Assembly (NCBI RefSeq): GCF_000746525.1
Contig: NZ_CP009048.1
Span: forward strand, 62,001-126,000
Reading direction: 5' to 3'
Origin: Pseudomonas alkylphenolica
GTDB taxonomy: Bacteria > Pseudomonadota > Gammaproteobacteria > Pseudomonadales > Pseudomonadaceae
Length of the DNA stretch: 64,000 bases
Shown: positions 28,050-36,597 of the stretch, in pieces
Position numbering within the stretch: the first letter of the stretch is position 1
Layout of the letters: the number at the start of each line of letters is the position of its first letter
Translations under genes and position numbers: made by a program
The notes under the pieces: model-generated
Seen by the model: only the letters and a program-made list of their open reading frames with translations
The model's database searches: none
Told to the model about the DNA's origin: nothing

Positions 28050-30032
28050 ATGACCCGTCCCAACCCTCTGCTACAACCATTCGATCTGTTCCCCTACGCA
28101 AGCGTACAAGTAGAGGACCTTCAGCCCGCAATACAGCAAATTGTCGAAGAAAACCGCAGCGCGTTGGCGCTAATCATCGAACGTGAGGCCGACAACCCAA
28201 GCTGGAACGGTCTGGTGCTGGCTGTTGAGGCGCTCGATAAACGCCTGGAAGACACTTTTTACCCCTTGGTGCCATTGGCATTTACCAGCGATGAGTGGGG
28301 ATCTGCTGTCGGTGAGTGCGATGCTGAGCGCAGGGCCTATCGCACAGCCAAGCATCAGAATCAGGCGCTGTTCAGTGCATATCAACGACTAGATCCTGCT
28401 GACCTCAGCGATGAACAGGTGGCGGTACTCAAGCGTATCCTTCGAGATTTTCGTCTCGAGGGGGCGAATCTTGACCGCTCTGGTCGCCAGCAATTTGCTG
28501 CTCAGGAAACAGCTATTGTAGGCCTTGAATGGGAGTTTCAGGAGAAGCTTCGCGCCGCGAAAGATGACTTGAGCAAGCACATAACCGACGTCGAAGTGTT
28601 GGCAGGCATACCCGTTGCGGACCTGGCGGACATGCAGCACAAAGCGCAAGCCCGCGGGCTCAGTGGCTGGTTGTTGACGCTTGATGAACCGGTGTGCAAA
28701 ACGGTCCTGCAATATGCCGATAGCCGCGAGCTGCGCAAAGAGATGTATCTGGCTTATGTGACGCGTGCTTCCGATCAGGCCGCCGGGCAATCCCAGCATG
28801 ACAATGGTCCGGTGTTGCAGGCATTGCTACGGTTACGCCACGAAAAGGCGCAGCTTTTGGGCTTTGTTGATTTTGTCGAACTGAGCCTGCAAACCAAGGC
28901 TGCGCAATCGACAGCTGAAGTCGAAACGTTCTTGAACACGCTGATAGCGCGTGAACGGCCACGACTTGAGCGGGAGGCCGATCAGCTGCGTTCGTTTGCC
29001 AGGGAACAGGGCTGCGATGATCTACAGCCTTGGGACTATGCGTTTTATGCGCAGAAGATGCGTCAGCATGAGGGGAGCGACCCGGACCAAGCCTTGCGCG
29101 AATACTTTTCGTTCGAAACGGCCCTAAGCGGGCTGATTGGCTTGGTCGAGCAGTTGTATGGCATATCAATTAAGAAAGTTGACGCCGAAGTCTGGGACGC
29201 CAAAGTACAGGTGCTGCAAGTTGTCGAAGCTGGCGATGTCTTGGGCCATATCTACCTCGACGCTTTTATCCGTCCAGGCAAGCCGGCCTGGCCGTGGTCA
29301 CTTGCCATTCGCCATCGACATGTTGATGCCGATGGCACCTTGACGCGACCTGTCGCAGCCTTGTTCGGTTACTACGAGCCAAGGGGGCTGCAGTTAGGAC
29401 ACAAGGACCTGTGCAAACTGTTCCATGAGTTTCACCATTGTCTGCATCAGATACTGATGACCAATGCCCACAGGCGTTTAAACAGTATTCATGAATTGGG
29501 TCACGACTTTTCGGAGTTCGCCGGCAAGCTCCTGGAACAATGGTGCTGGTCAGCTCAGAGCCTGCAATCTGTATCCACGCACCGAACCGGCGGCGAGCGC
29601 GCTGCTCTGGCTGAAGTGCAGCGCTGGCTGGAAGCAAGAAACACGCAGCGGGGTCTGGACAAGGCCGACGGTCTGAAGAAGGCGCTGCTCGATTTTGAAC
29701 TGCATCGTAGTTACGGCAATGATCGCAGCATCGAGCAAGTGGTTGCGGATGTCTATGCCCGCACTCAGGTGTTGCCGCTGGCAAGCAATGATCGTTTTGC
29801 CAACGGCTTTGACTACATGGTTACAGGTTATGAAGCGGGCTTTTACTGCTACCTGTGGGCTGAAGAGCACGCCACTGATGTGTTTGCCTGGTTCAAGGAC
29901 CAGGGCGTTTTCGACTCGCGCCTGGGGCAGGCCATGCGGCGTGAACTGCTGGCGCCGGGGGCGTCGCGATCAATGTCGGCATCCATCCAGGCGTTCATTG
30001 ACCGTGCGCAATCAATCGTCAGCGCCGACTGA
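28050..30032 (+). CDS. Divergent M3-family metallopeptidase, PrlC paralogue
   Basis: 660 residues, aligned to PrlC along its length (for example MTRPNPLLQPFDLFPYAS at the start). Zinc ligands are kept: HEFHH at 459-463 and Glu489 (SEFAGKLLEQW). Differences near the active site are large. PrlC's GVSGINGVAWD loop is replaced, and the conserved substrate-binding His in AHIF.GGY is Tyr here (FDYMVTGYEAGFYCY), while the later Tyr is kept. GC is visibly lower than in prlC, and 35 bp-scale codon choice is less biased. AAGGAG precedes the start. I infer an old duplicate or acquired homologue with changed specificity. Confidence 0.88.
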   Translation: MTRPNPLLQPFDLFPYASVQVEDLQPAIQQIVEENRSALALIIEREADNPSWNGLVLAVEALDKRLEDTFYPLVPLAFTSDEWGSAVGECDAERRAYRTAKHQNQALFSAYQRLDPADLSDEQVAVLKRILRDFRLEGANLDRSGRQQFAAQETAIVGLEWEFQEKLRAAKDDLSKHITDVEVLAGIPVADLADMQHKAQARGLSGWLLTLDEPVCKTVLQYADSRELRKEMYLAYVTRASDQAAGQSQHDNGPVLQALLRLRHEKAQLLGFVDFVELSLQTKAAQSTAEVETFLNTLIARERPRLEREADQLRSFAREQGCDDLQPWDYAFYAQKMRQHEGSDPDQALREYFSFETALSGLIGLVEQLYGISIKKVDAEVWDAKVQVLQVVEAGDVLGHIYLDAFIRPGKPAWPWSLAIRHRHVDADGTLTRPVAALFGYYEPRGLQLGHKDLCKLFHEFHHCLHQILMTNAHRRLNSIHELGHDFSEFAGKLLEQWCWSAQSLQSVSTHRTGGERAALAEVQRWLEARNTQRGLDKADGLKKALLDFELHRSYGNDRSIEQVVADVYARTQVLPLASNDRFANGFDYMVTGYEAGFYCYLWAEEHATDVFAWFKDQGVFDSRLGQAMRRELLAPGASRSMSASIQAFIDRAQSIVSAD

Positions 30033-30062
30033 CAGCTCAGCGGTACTGGAAACTTGAACCCA

Positions 30063-30096
30063 CCCCGAGTACTGTACATAAAAACAGTATTCGGGG
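30063..30096. promoter_or_regulatory. LexA (SOS) box within a hairpin
   Basis: CTGTACATAAAAACAG (30072-30087) fits the LexA consensus CTG-N10-CAG with an A/T-rich centre. It sits 19 bases before the start of the radical SAM gene. It is embedded in a larger dyad, CCCCGAGTACTGT / ACAGTATTCGGGG, followed by TTTC, which could also end transcription from the peptidase gene. Confidence 0.7.
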
Positions 30097-30105
30097 TTTC
30101 TACTG

Positions 30106-31167
30106 ATGTTCACTCCTCAAGGACCGCTACGGGGGCGTGGCACCACCAACAACCCCGACAACCGCTTCGCCCCTCATCGTTCAGTGGTCGAGGATGACGG
30201 CTGGTACCAGGAAGTACCGCTGACCCAAGGTACCGAGGTACGAAACGAAACCGCCAAGACCATCATCACCCGCAACAATTCTCCCGACCTGCCCTTCGAC
30301 CGCTCGATCAATCCCTATCGCGGTTGTGAGCACGGCTGCATTTACTGTTATGCGCGTCCCAGTCATGCCTATTGGGACCTGTCCCCCGGGCTGGACTTTG
30401 AAACCAGGCTGATCGCCAAGACCAACGCCGCCGAGGTGCTGGAGCAGCAACTGAGCAAGCCAGGCTATGTTTGTGCGCCGATCAACCTGGGTTCCAACAC
30501 CGACCCTTACCAGCCCATCGAGCGCGAGCAGAAGCTGACCCGACGTCTGCTCGAAGTGCTGCTGCGCTATCGTCACCCGGTCACCATCGTCACCAAGGGT
30601 TCGCTGATCCTGCGTGACCTGGACCTGCTCGCCGAGCTGGCGCAGCAGCGTCTGGTGGCCGTGATGATCAGCCTCACCACACTCGATGACGAGCTCAAAC
30701 GCACCCTGGAGCCGCGCGCCGCAGCGCCCAAGGCTCGGTTGCGGGCAATTCGCGTACTCAGCGAGGCAGGTATCCCGGTGGGGGTGTTGTGTTCACCGAT
30801 GATCCCGATGATCAACGACAGTGAGCTCGAGCATCTGCTGGAGGCCGCCAAGGCCAATGGTGCGCTGAGTGCTGCCTACATGATGTTGCGGCTGCCGCTG
30901 GAGGTCGCGCCATTGTTTGAGCAGTGGTTGCTGGATCATTACCCGCAACGGGCCAGCCATGTCCTGAGCCTGATCCGCCAGAGTCGTGGCGGCGAGTTGT
31001 ACGACAGCCGCTTTGGTGCGCGCATGCGCGGCGAAGGGGTATTTGCCGAGTTGCTGGCGCAGCGCTTTCGCAAAGCGATTCGCCGACTCGGGTTGAACCA
31101 GCGCGAAGGCTACTCTCTTGATTGCATGGCCTTTTGTCCGCCTGGCAGGCAGATGTCACTGCTCTGA
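30106..31167 (+). CDS. PA0069-family radical SAM protein
   Basis: 353-residue radical SAM protein. The 4Fe-4S cysteines are C74, C78 and C81 in GCEHGCIYCYARP (CX3CX2C, as in the SplB-like group). The fold continues through LGSNTDPYQPIE and VTKGSLILRDL. Related proteins include spore photoproduct lyase-like enzymes; the reaction here is unknown, but the LexA box in front points to a DNA-damage role, and to my knowledge the P. aeruginosa homologue PA0069 was reported in the LexA regulon. GGGG lies 8 bases before the start. Confidence 0.88.
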   Translation: MFTPQGPLRGRGTTNNPDNRFAPHRSVVEDDGWYQEVPLTQGTEVRNETAKTIITRNNSPDLPFDRSINPYRGCEHGCIYCYARPSHAYWDLSPGLDFETRLIAKTNAAEVLEQQLSKPGYVCAPINLGSNTDPYQPIEREQKLTRRLLEVLLRYRHPVTIVTKGSLILRDLDLLAELAQQRLVAVMISLTTLDDELKRTLEPRAAAPKARLRAIRVLSEAGIPVGVLCSPMIPMINDSELEHLLEAAKANGALSAAYMMLRLPLEVAPLFEQWLLDHYPQRASHVLSLIRQSRGGELYDSRFGARMRGEGVFAELLAQRFRKAIRRLGLNQREGYSLDCMAFCPPGRQMSLL

Positions 31168-31411
31168 TTTCAATACTGGGGGTTGGCCATTGATGTTTTT
31201 TTGATATTGCCCAGACAACGCTTTGGATCGCTGTAATGCCCGTCCTAGAGGCTCGCAATTCGGTTTTGGTTTGGTTTCGCCGAGTAGCGCAGGAATTCAG
31301 CCAACAACGGATGTGATTGTTGGTGCGCGTCATACATCCAAATGTCATGCGCTGTTTGAATCATCAACCCGGTAAAATGGACTTAACCTAAAACGTCAAA
31401 GAGGATGAAGC
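31168..31411. promoter_or_regulatory. Upstream region of the beta carbonic anhydrase gene
   Basis: 244 bases without a gene. It contains a perfect inverted repeat CCAACAA / TTGTTGG with a 9-base spacer (31301-31323) and a possible -10 TAAAAT at 31374-31379. Runs of T (31196-31202) near the start may belong to a terminator of the preceding gene. Confidence 0.5.
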
Positions 31412-32131
31412 ATGCCCGTCAAGGACCCATCCAAGGCCGTTCCGGAAGTACCCGCCGAGAGCGCCGATGCCGCCCTGAAGCATATCGTCGACGGCTTTCT
31501 GCGGTTTCACCACGACGTCTTCCCTGAACAGCAGGAGCTGTTCAAGAAGCTCGCCACCGCACAAACGCCTCGTGCGATGTTCATCACCTGTGCCGACTCG
31601 CGCATCGTGCCCGAGTTGATTACCCAGAGCTCCCCCGGCGATCTGTTCGTTACCCGTAACGTGGGCAACGTCGTACCGCCCTACGGGCAGATGAACGGTG
31701 GTGTGTCCACCGCGATCGAATATGCAGTCCTGGCCCTTGGCGTACACCACATCATCATTTGCGGTCACTCCGATTGCGGTGCAATGCGCGCGGTACTCAA
31801 TCCACAGAGCCTTGAGAAGATGCCGACGGTCAAGGCCTGGCTGCGCCATGCGGAAGTCGCCCGTACAGTGGTCGAGGACAACTGCTCCTGCGGCAGCGAG
31901 CATGAGAGCATGCAGGTACTGACCAAGGAAAACGTCATTGCCCAGTTGCACCACTTGCGCACTCACCCTTCGGTAGCCTCGCGCCTGGCGGCTGGCCAGC
32001 TGTACATCCATGGCTGGATCTATGACATCGAAACCAGCCAGATTGAGGCTTACGACGCGGCAAGCGACAGCTTCTTGCCCTTGGCGGCAGGCCAGCCAAT
32101 CCCTTGCGCTACCCCGAGAGGACGCTACTAA
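31412..32131 (+). CDS. Beta-class carbonic anhydrase
   Basis: Zinc enzyme interconverting CO2 and bicarbonate, 239 residues. Zinc ligands C60, H119 and C122 are found in TCADSRIVPE and CGHSDCGAM, and the Asp62-Arg64 dyad is intact. A SPGDLFVTRNVGN motif follows the first ligand. It is cytosolic with no signal peptide. AGAGGA lies upstream. In other pseudomonads it precedes the cytochrome oxidase block, as here. Confidence 0.95.
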   Translation: MPVKDPSKAVPEVPAESADAALKHIVDGFLRFHHDVFPEQQELFKKLATAQTPRAMFITCADSRIVPELITQSSPGDLFVTRNVGNVVPPYGQMNGGVSTAIEYAVLALGVHHIIICGHSDCGAMRAVLNPQSLEKMPTVKAWLRHAEVARTVVEDNCSCGSEHESMQVLTKENVIAQLHHLRTHPSVASRLAAGQLYIHGWIYDIETSQIEAYDAASDSFLPLAAGQPIPCATPRGRY

Positions 32132-32140
32132 GCGTCCCTT

Positions 32141-32200
32141 ATCGCGGGGCAAGCCCGCTTCCACCGGAGATCACCGGTAGGAGCGGGCTTGCCCCGCGAA
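32141..32200. repeat. REP palindrome, inverted pair
   Basis: An inverted REP pair between the convergent carbonic anhydrase gene and the next minus-strand gene; the two arms differ by a few bases (AAGCCCGCTTCC, GGTAGGAGCGG). Confidence 0.9.
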
Positions 32201-32210
32201 TTTTTGCGCC

Positions 32211-32852
32211 TCACACCGGCTGATCCAGCCCCACACCCAGTTGCCGCGACAGGCACGGCCAGCGCTTCCACGCGGCGCCTGTGTCCGGGCTGCTGAGTTT
32301 GTCGCGGTATTGCTCGACCGACTCCAGGGCAAAGCTCTCTTCATTGAGCATTTCGTCCACAGAGTGGTGCACCACTTCATCCAGCTGGTTGGCAAATTCT
32401 TCGCCGATCAGTTGATGGGCGATCAGGTTGGCCACGGTGGTGTCCAGCGGAATCAGCGGTTGCTGGAAGTGCTTGATGTACAGGTCGTTGACTTCTTCCA
32501 CCAGACGGTGCGCCAGGTAGGCTTCGTCCAGCAGGCATCCCAGGCCCAGATGGGTATTGGTGATGGCTGGTGGTTGCAGGAAATACTGTTCAGCGATTTT
32601 CAGCACCGGCTTGATCTGCGATTCGATACCGGCTTCGCGGGCCACTTCATTGGCGGCCTCGAGCATTTCCGGAACCTGTTCGATGTAGGCACTGACGAAG
32701 CGCGCCAAGGCGCCTTGGGCGTCGCTTTCCGGCAGTTGAATCGAAGGATGCAGGTGCGGCAGTTGTTTGATCAGTTGTTCTTTCAGTTGGCCGGTTTCGG
32801 TCTCATGTTGATGGGCACGGGTGATCTGCTCGCGCAAAGCGGCGATGTTCAT
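32211..32852 (-). CDS. Conserved hypothetical protein
   Basis: 213 residues, acidic, helical, without signal peptide or membrane segment. It starts MNIAALREQITRAHQHE with a TGGAG site. Clusters such as LDEAYLAHRLVEEVNDLYIKH and IAHQLIGEEFANQLDEVVHH are rich in H, E and D, so a metal-binding helical bundle is possible, but no known motif is recognised. A homologue appears to be kept in this position in Pseudomonas. Divergent from the cytochrome oxidase operon. Confidence 0.75.
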   Translation of the reverse strand: MNIAALREQITRAHQHETETGQLKEQLIKQLPHLHPSIQLPESDAQGALARFVSAYIEQVPEMLEAANEVAREAGIESQIKPVLKIAEQYFLQPPAITNTHLGLGCLLDEAYLAHRLVEEVNDLYIKHFQQPLIPLDTTVANLIAHQLIGEEFANQLDEVVHHSVDEMLNEESFALESVEQYRDKLSSPDTGAAWKRWPCLSRQLGVGLDQPV

Positions 32853-33221
32853 GACAACTCCAGGGTAAAGGCGTGACAAACGGAAGACATAAGGTAGCTC
32901 GGTTCTGTAATCCGCTAAGACGTATTTTGCATAACCCGGAACCACTTATAGTCAACAATTATATCTAAATGCCATCATTGTGCTCTCACCCCAGACAAAC
33001 CGCGGCCTGGCGCGCAAACGTTCAACTGCGCCAGTTTGAATTCCGTTATCGCATTGCGTGGTCAAGGTCGCTGTCTATACTCCGGTTTGAAAGTGATTCG
33101 CTGATGAGGCCCGACTGCAGTTCGCAGGGGCTCGGTCGTCGAAGTTCGCAGTCTTGGCCGCCGTACCCTTAGCCGTAGGTCCACGCCTCCGGGATAACAA
33201 GAACGATAAGGGGAACCCGCA
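32853..33221. promoter_or_regulatory. cox operon promoter region with long leader
   Basis: About 370 bases between divergent genes. CTATACT at 33075-33081 is a close match to a sigma-S-type -10, with TTGCGT (33054-33059) upstream at a short 15-base spacing. Transcription from it would give a leader of about 135 bases. That leader holds a GACTGC / GCAGTC dyad (about 33111-33155). A likely SD (AAGGGG) precedes coxB. Confidence 0.6.
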
Positions 33222-34349
33222 ATGATGCGACATCCACACGTCTGGATGGGCCTCCTGTTGTGGTCGGTATTCGGTCAGGCCAACGCCGCCTGGACCGTGA
33301 ACATGGCGCCAGGGGCGACTGAAGTCAGCAACGCAGTGTTCGACCTGCACATGATCATTTTCTGGATCTGCGTGATCATTGGCCTGGTGGTCTTTGGCGC
33401 GATGTTCTGGTCGATGATCATCCACCGTCGTTCCACCGGCCAGCAGCCTGCGCATTTCCACGAGCACACCTGGGTCGAGATCATGTGGACGGTGGTGCCG
33501 TTCCTGATCCTGGTGGCGATGGCCATTCCGGCGACCAAGACCCTGATCGACATCTACGATGCCAGCGAGTCGGATGTGGATATCCAGGTCACCGGCTACC
33601 AATGGAAGTGGCATTACAAATACCTGGGCCAGGACGTCGAGTTCTTCAGCAACCTGGTCACCCCCGCCGAGCAGATCCACAACAAAGCCCCCAAAGACGA
33701 GCATTACCTGCTCGAAGTCGACCAGCCACTGGTGTTGCCGGTGGGGGCCAAAGTGCGCTTTCTGGTCACTGCCGCCGACGTCATTCACTCCTGGTGGGTG
33801 CCGGCCTTTGCGGTCAAGCGTGACGCCATTCCCGGCTTCGTCAACGAGGCCTGGACCCGGGTCGAGAAGCCCGGCATTTACCGCGGCCAGTGCACTGAAC
33901 TGTGCGGCAAGGACCACGGCTTCATGCCGGTGGTGGTCGAGGTCAAGTCCAAGGCCGATTACGACACCTGGCTTGCCGAGCGCAAGGCCGAGGCGGCCAA
34001 GCTCAAGGAGCTGACCAGCAAGGACTGGACCCTGCAAGAGTTGGTCGAGCGCGGCGACAAGGTTTACCACACCACCTGCGTGGCCTGTCACCAGGCCGAG
34101 GGCCAGGGCCTGCCGCCGATGTTCCCGGCACTCAAGGGTTCGAAGATCGCCACCGGTCCCAAGGAAGATCACCTGAGCATCGTCTTCCACGGCAAGCCCG
34201 GCACCGCCATGGCCGCGTTCGGCAAGCAGCTGTCGGAAGTGGATATCGCCGCCGTGGTGACCTACGAGCGTAACGCCTGGGGCAACAACAAAGGCGACAT
34301 GGTCACGCCAAAAGATGTGCTGGCGATCAAGCAGGCAGAAAGCAAATGA
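33222..34349 (+). CDS. coxB: Cytochrome c oxidase subunit II with fused cytochrome c domain
   Basis: Electron-entry subunit of the aa3-type oxidase, 375 residues. A signal peptide and two TM helices (about 40-65 and 85-105) precede the periplasmic cupredoxin domain with the CuA motif CTELCGKDHGFMP (about 225-237). A C-terminal c-type cytochrome domain has CVACH (about 287-291) and a distal Met. The fusion makes this a caa3-like subunit. First gene of coxB-ctaD-ctaG-coxC. Confidence 0.96.
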   Translation: MMRHPHVWMGLLLWSVFGQANAAWTVNMAPGATEVSNAVFDLHMIIFWICVIIGLVVFGAMFWSMIIHRRSTGQQPAHFHEHTWVEIMWTVVPFLILVAMAIPATKTLIDIYDASESDVDIQVTGYQWKWHYKYLGQDVEFFSNLVTPAEQIHNKAPKDEHYLLEVDQPLVLPVGAKVRFLVTAADVIHSWWVPAFAVKRDAIPGFVNEAWTRVEKPGIYRGQCTELCGKDHGFMPVVVEVKSKADYDTWLAERKAEAAKLKELTSKDWTLQELVERGDKVYHTTCVACHQAEGQGLPPMFPALKGSKIATGPKEDHLSIVFHGKPGTAMAAFGKQLSEVDIAAVVTYERNAWGNNKGDMVTPKDVLAIKQAESK

Positions 34350-34401
34350 GCCGGCCTGACAGGTATTCCCGCACCAGCCACCGGACTGCAGGAGACAGGA
34401 C

Positions 34402-35991
34402 ATGAGCGCAGTGATCGACGACCACAGTCATGGTCATGAGCACGCCCACGGACCGGCCAAGGGCCTGATGCGCTGGGTGCTGACCACCAACCACAAAGAC
34501 ATCGGCACCATGTACCTGTGGTTCAGTTTCATGATGTTCCTGCTCGGCGGCTCGTTCGCCATGGTGATCCGCGCCGAGCTGTTCCAGCCCGGCCTGCAGA
34601 TCGTCCAGCCGGAGTTCTTCAACCAGATGACCACCATGCATGGTTTGGTGATGGTCTTCGGCGCGGTGATGCCGGCCTTCGTCGGCCTGGCCAACTGGAT
34701 GATTCCGCTGATGATCGGCGCGCCGGACATGGCCCTGCCACGGATGAACAACTTTAGCTTCTGGCTGCTGCCAGCGGCCTTCCTGCTACTGGTTTCGACC
34801 CTGTTCATGCCGGGCGGCGGGCCTAACTTCGGCTGGACCTTCTATGCGCCGCTATCAACCACCTACGCCCCGGAAAGCGTGACCTTCTTCATCTTCGCCA
34901 TCCACCTGATGGGTATCAGCTCGATCATGGGCGCGATCAACGTCATCGCCACCATCCTCAACCTGCGTGCCCCGGGCATGACCCTGATGAAGATGCCGCT
35001 GTTCGTCTGGACCTGGCTGATCACCGCCTTCCTGCTGATTGCGGTGATGCCGGTGCTGGCCGGTGTGGTGACCATGATGCTGATGGACATCCACTTCGGC
35101 ACCAGCTTCTTCAGTGCTGCCGGTGGTGGTGACCCGGTGTTGTTCCAGCATGTGTTCTGGTTCTTCGGTCATCCCGAGGTGTACATCATGATCCTGCCGG
35201 CGTTCGGCGCGGTCAGCTCGATCATCCCGGCGTTCTCGCGCAAACCGCTGTTCGGCTACACCTCGATGGTCTATGCCACCGGCGCGATTGCCTTCCTGTC
35301 CTTTATTGTCTGGGCGCACCACATGTTCGTGGTCGGCATTCCGGTGGTCGGCGAGTTGTTCTTCATGTACGCCACCATGCTGATCGCGGTGCCGACCGGG
35401 GTGAAGGTGTTCAACTGGGTCAGCACCATGTGGGAAGGTTCGCTGACCTTCGAGACGCCGATGCTGTTCGCCATCGCCTTCGTCATCCTGTTCACCATCG
35501 GCGGTTTCTCCGGGTTGATGCTGGCCATCGCCCCGGCGGACTTCCAGTACCACGATACCTACTTCGTGGTTGCCCACTTCCATTACGTGCTGGTGCCTGG
35601 GGCGATCTTCGGGATTTTCGCCTCGGCCTATTACTGGCTGCCGAAATGGACCGGGCACATGTACGACGAAACCCTGGGCAAGCTGCATTTCTGGCTGTCG
35701 TTCGTCGGTATGAACATGGCCTTTTTCCCCATGCACTTTGTCGGCCTGGCCGGCATGCCGCGCAGAATTCCGGACTACAACCTGCAGTTCGCCGACTTCA
35801 ACATGGTCTCCTCGATCGGTGCCTTTACCTTCGGCGCCACGCAGATCTTCTTCCTGTTCATTGTCATCAAGTGCATTCGCGGCGGTGCTCCGGCACCGGC
35901 CAAACCCTGGGATGGTGCCGAGGGGTTGGAGTGGTCGGTGCCGTCACCGGCGCCTTATCACACCTTCCAGACCCCACCGGAAGTGAAATGA
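34402..35991 (+). CDS. ctaD: Cytochrome c oxidase subunit I
   Basis: Catalytic subunit with heme a, heme a3 and CuB, 529 residues and about 12 TM helices. Visible hallmarks are NHKDIGTMYLWF, TMHGLVMVFG (heme a His), WFFGHPEVYIMILP with the His-Tyr cross-link pair, the HH of VWAHHMF, and HDTYFVVAHFHYVL. The first 17 residues are His-rich (DDHSHGHEHAHG), an uncommon cytosolic tail that might bind metal. An AGGAGAC site lies upstream. Confidence 0.97.
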   Translation: MSAVIDDHSHGHEHAHGPAKGLMRWVLTTNHKDIGTMYLWFSFMMFLLGGSFAMVIRAELFQPGLQIVQPEFFNQMTTMHGLVMVFGAVMPAFVGLANWMIPLMIGAPDMALPRMNNFSFWLLPAAFLLLVSTLFMPGGGPNFGWTFYAPLSTTYAPESVTFFIFAIHLMGISSIMGAINVIATILNLRAPGMTLMKMPLFVWTWLITAFLLIAVMPVLAGVVTMMLMDIHFGTSFFSAAGGGDPVLFQHVFWFFGHPEVYIMILPAFGAVSSIIPAFSRKPLFGYTSMVYATGAIAFLSFIVWAHHMFVVGIPVVGELFFMYATMLIAVPTGVKVFNWVSTMWEGSLTFETPMLFAIAFVILFTIGGFSGLMLAIAPADFQYHDTYFVVAHFHYVLVPGAIFGIFASAYYWLPKWTGHMYDETLGKLHFWLSFVGMNMAFFPMHFVGLAGMPRRIPDYNLQFADFNMVSSIGAFTFGATQIFFLFIVIKCIRGGAPAPAKPWDGAEGLEWSVPSPAPYHTFQTPPEVK

Positions 35992-36015
35992 ACGGCAAAC
36001 GCCGGAGGATAAGCC

Positions 36016-36585
36016 ATGAGTGAAGGGACCTCGCTCAAACGCCTGGTGTTGCGGCTGATGCTGCTGACCGTGGTGATGTTCGCGTTCGGCTTTGCCCTGG
36101 TGCCGATCTACGACGTGATGTGCAAGGCGTTCGGCATCAACGGCAAGACCGGCGGGCAGTATGCAGGCAGCCAGGTCAGCGATATGAACCGCAGCGTCAA
36201 GGTGCAGTTCATGTCGACCAATGCCAGCGACATGGTCTGGGAGTTCTATTCCACTGCCGATCAGATCGACGTCAATCCCGGTGCGGTCAACCAGATGGTG
36301 TTCATCGCCCGTAATCCGACCGACAAGCCGATGAGCGCCCAGGCGATCCCGAGCATCACCCCGGCGGAAGCGGCGGCGTACTTTCACAAGACCGAATGCT
36401 TCTGCTTCACCCAACAGGTGCTGCAACCGGGAGAGCGCATCGAAATGCCGGTGCGCTTCATCGTCGACCGCGACCTGCCCAAGGACGTGAAACACCTGAC
36501 GCTGGCTTACACGCTGTTCGATATCACCGCTCGCCACCCGCCGGTTGCACACCTGGCGGGCCAGGCCACACAGGGCGCCCGATAA
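36016..36585 (+). CDS. ctaG: Cytochrome c oxidase assembly protein CtaG (Cox11)
   Basis: Copper chaperone that delivers Cu to the CuB site of subunit I. It is 189 residues with one N-terminal TM anchor (about 12-33) and a periplasmic Ig-like domain. The copper-binding CFCF motif in KTECFCFTQQ (about 130-139) is intact. It lies between ctaD and coxC, the usual place. GGAGG precedes the start. Confidence 0.96.
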   Translation: MSEGTSLKRLVLRLMLLTVVMFAFGFALVPIYDVMCKAFGINGKTGGQYAGSQVSDMNRSVKVQFMSTNASDMVWEFYSTADQIDVNPGAVNQMVFIARNPTDKPMSAQAIPSITPAEAAAYFHKTECFCFTQQVLQPGERIEMPVRFIVDRDLPKDVKHLTLAYTLFDITARHPPVAHLAGQATQGAR

Positions 36586-36597
36586 GGAGAACACTCA

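Noticed and set aside
33075..34403. A 442-codon open frame antisense to coxB
   Set aside because: Shadow frame; includes the cox promoter and leader.
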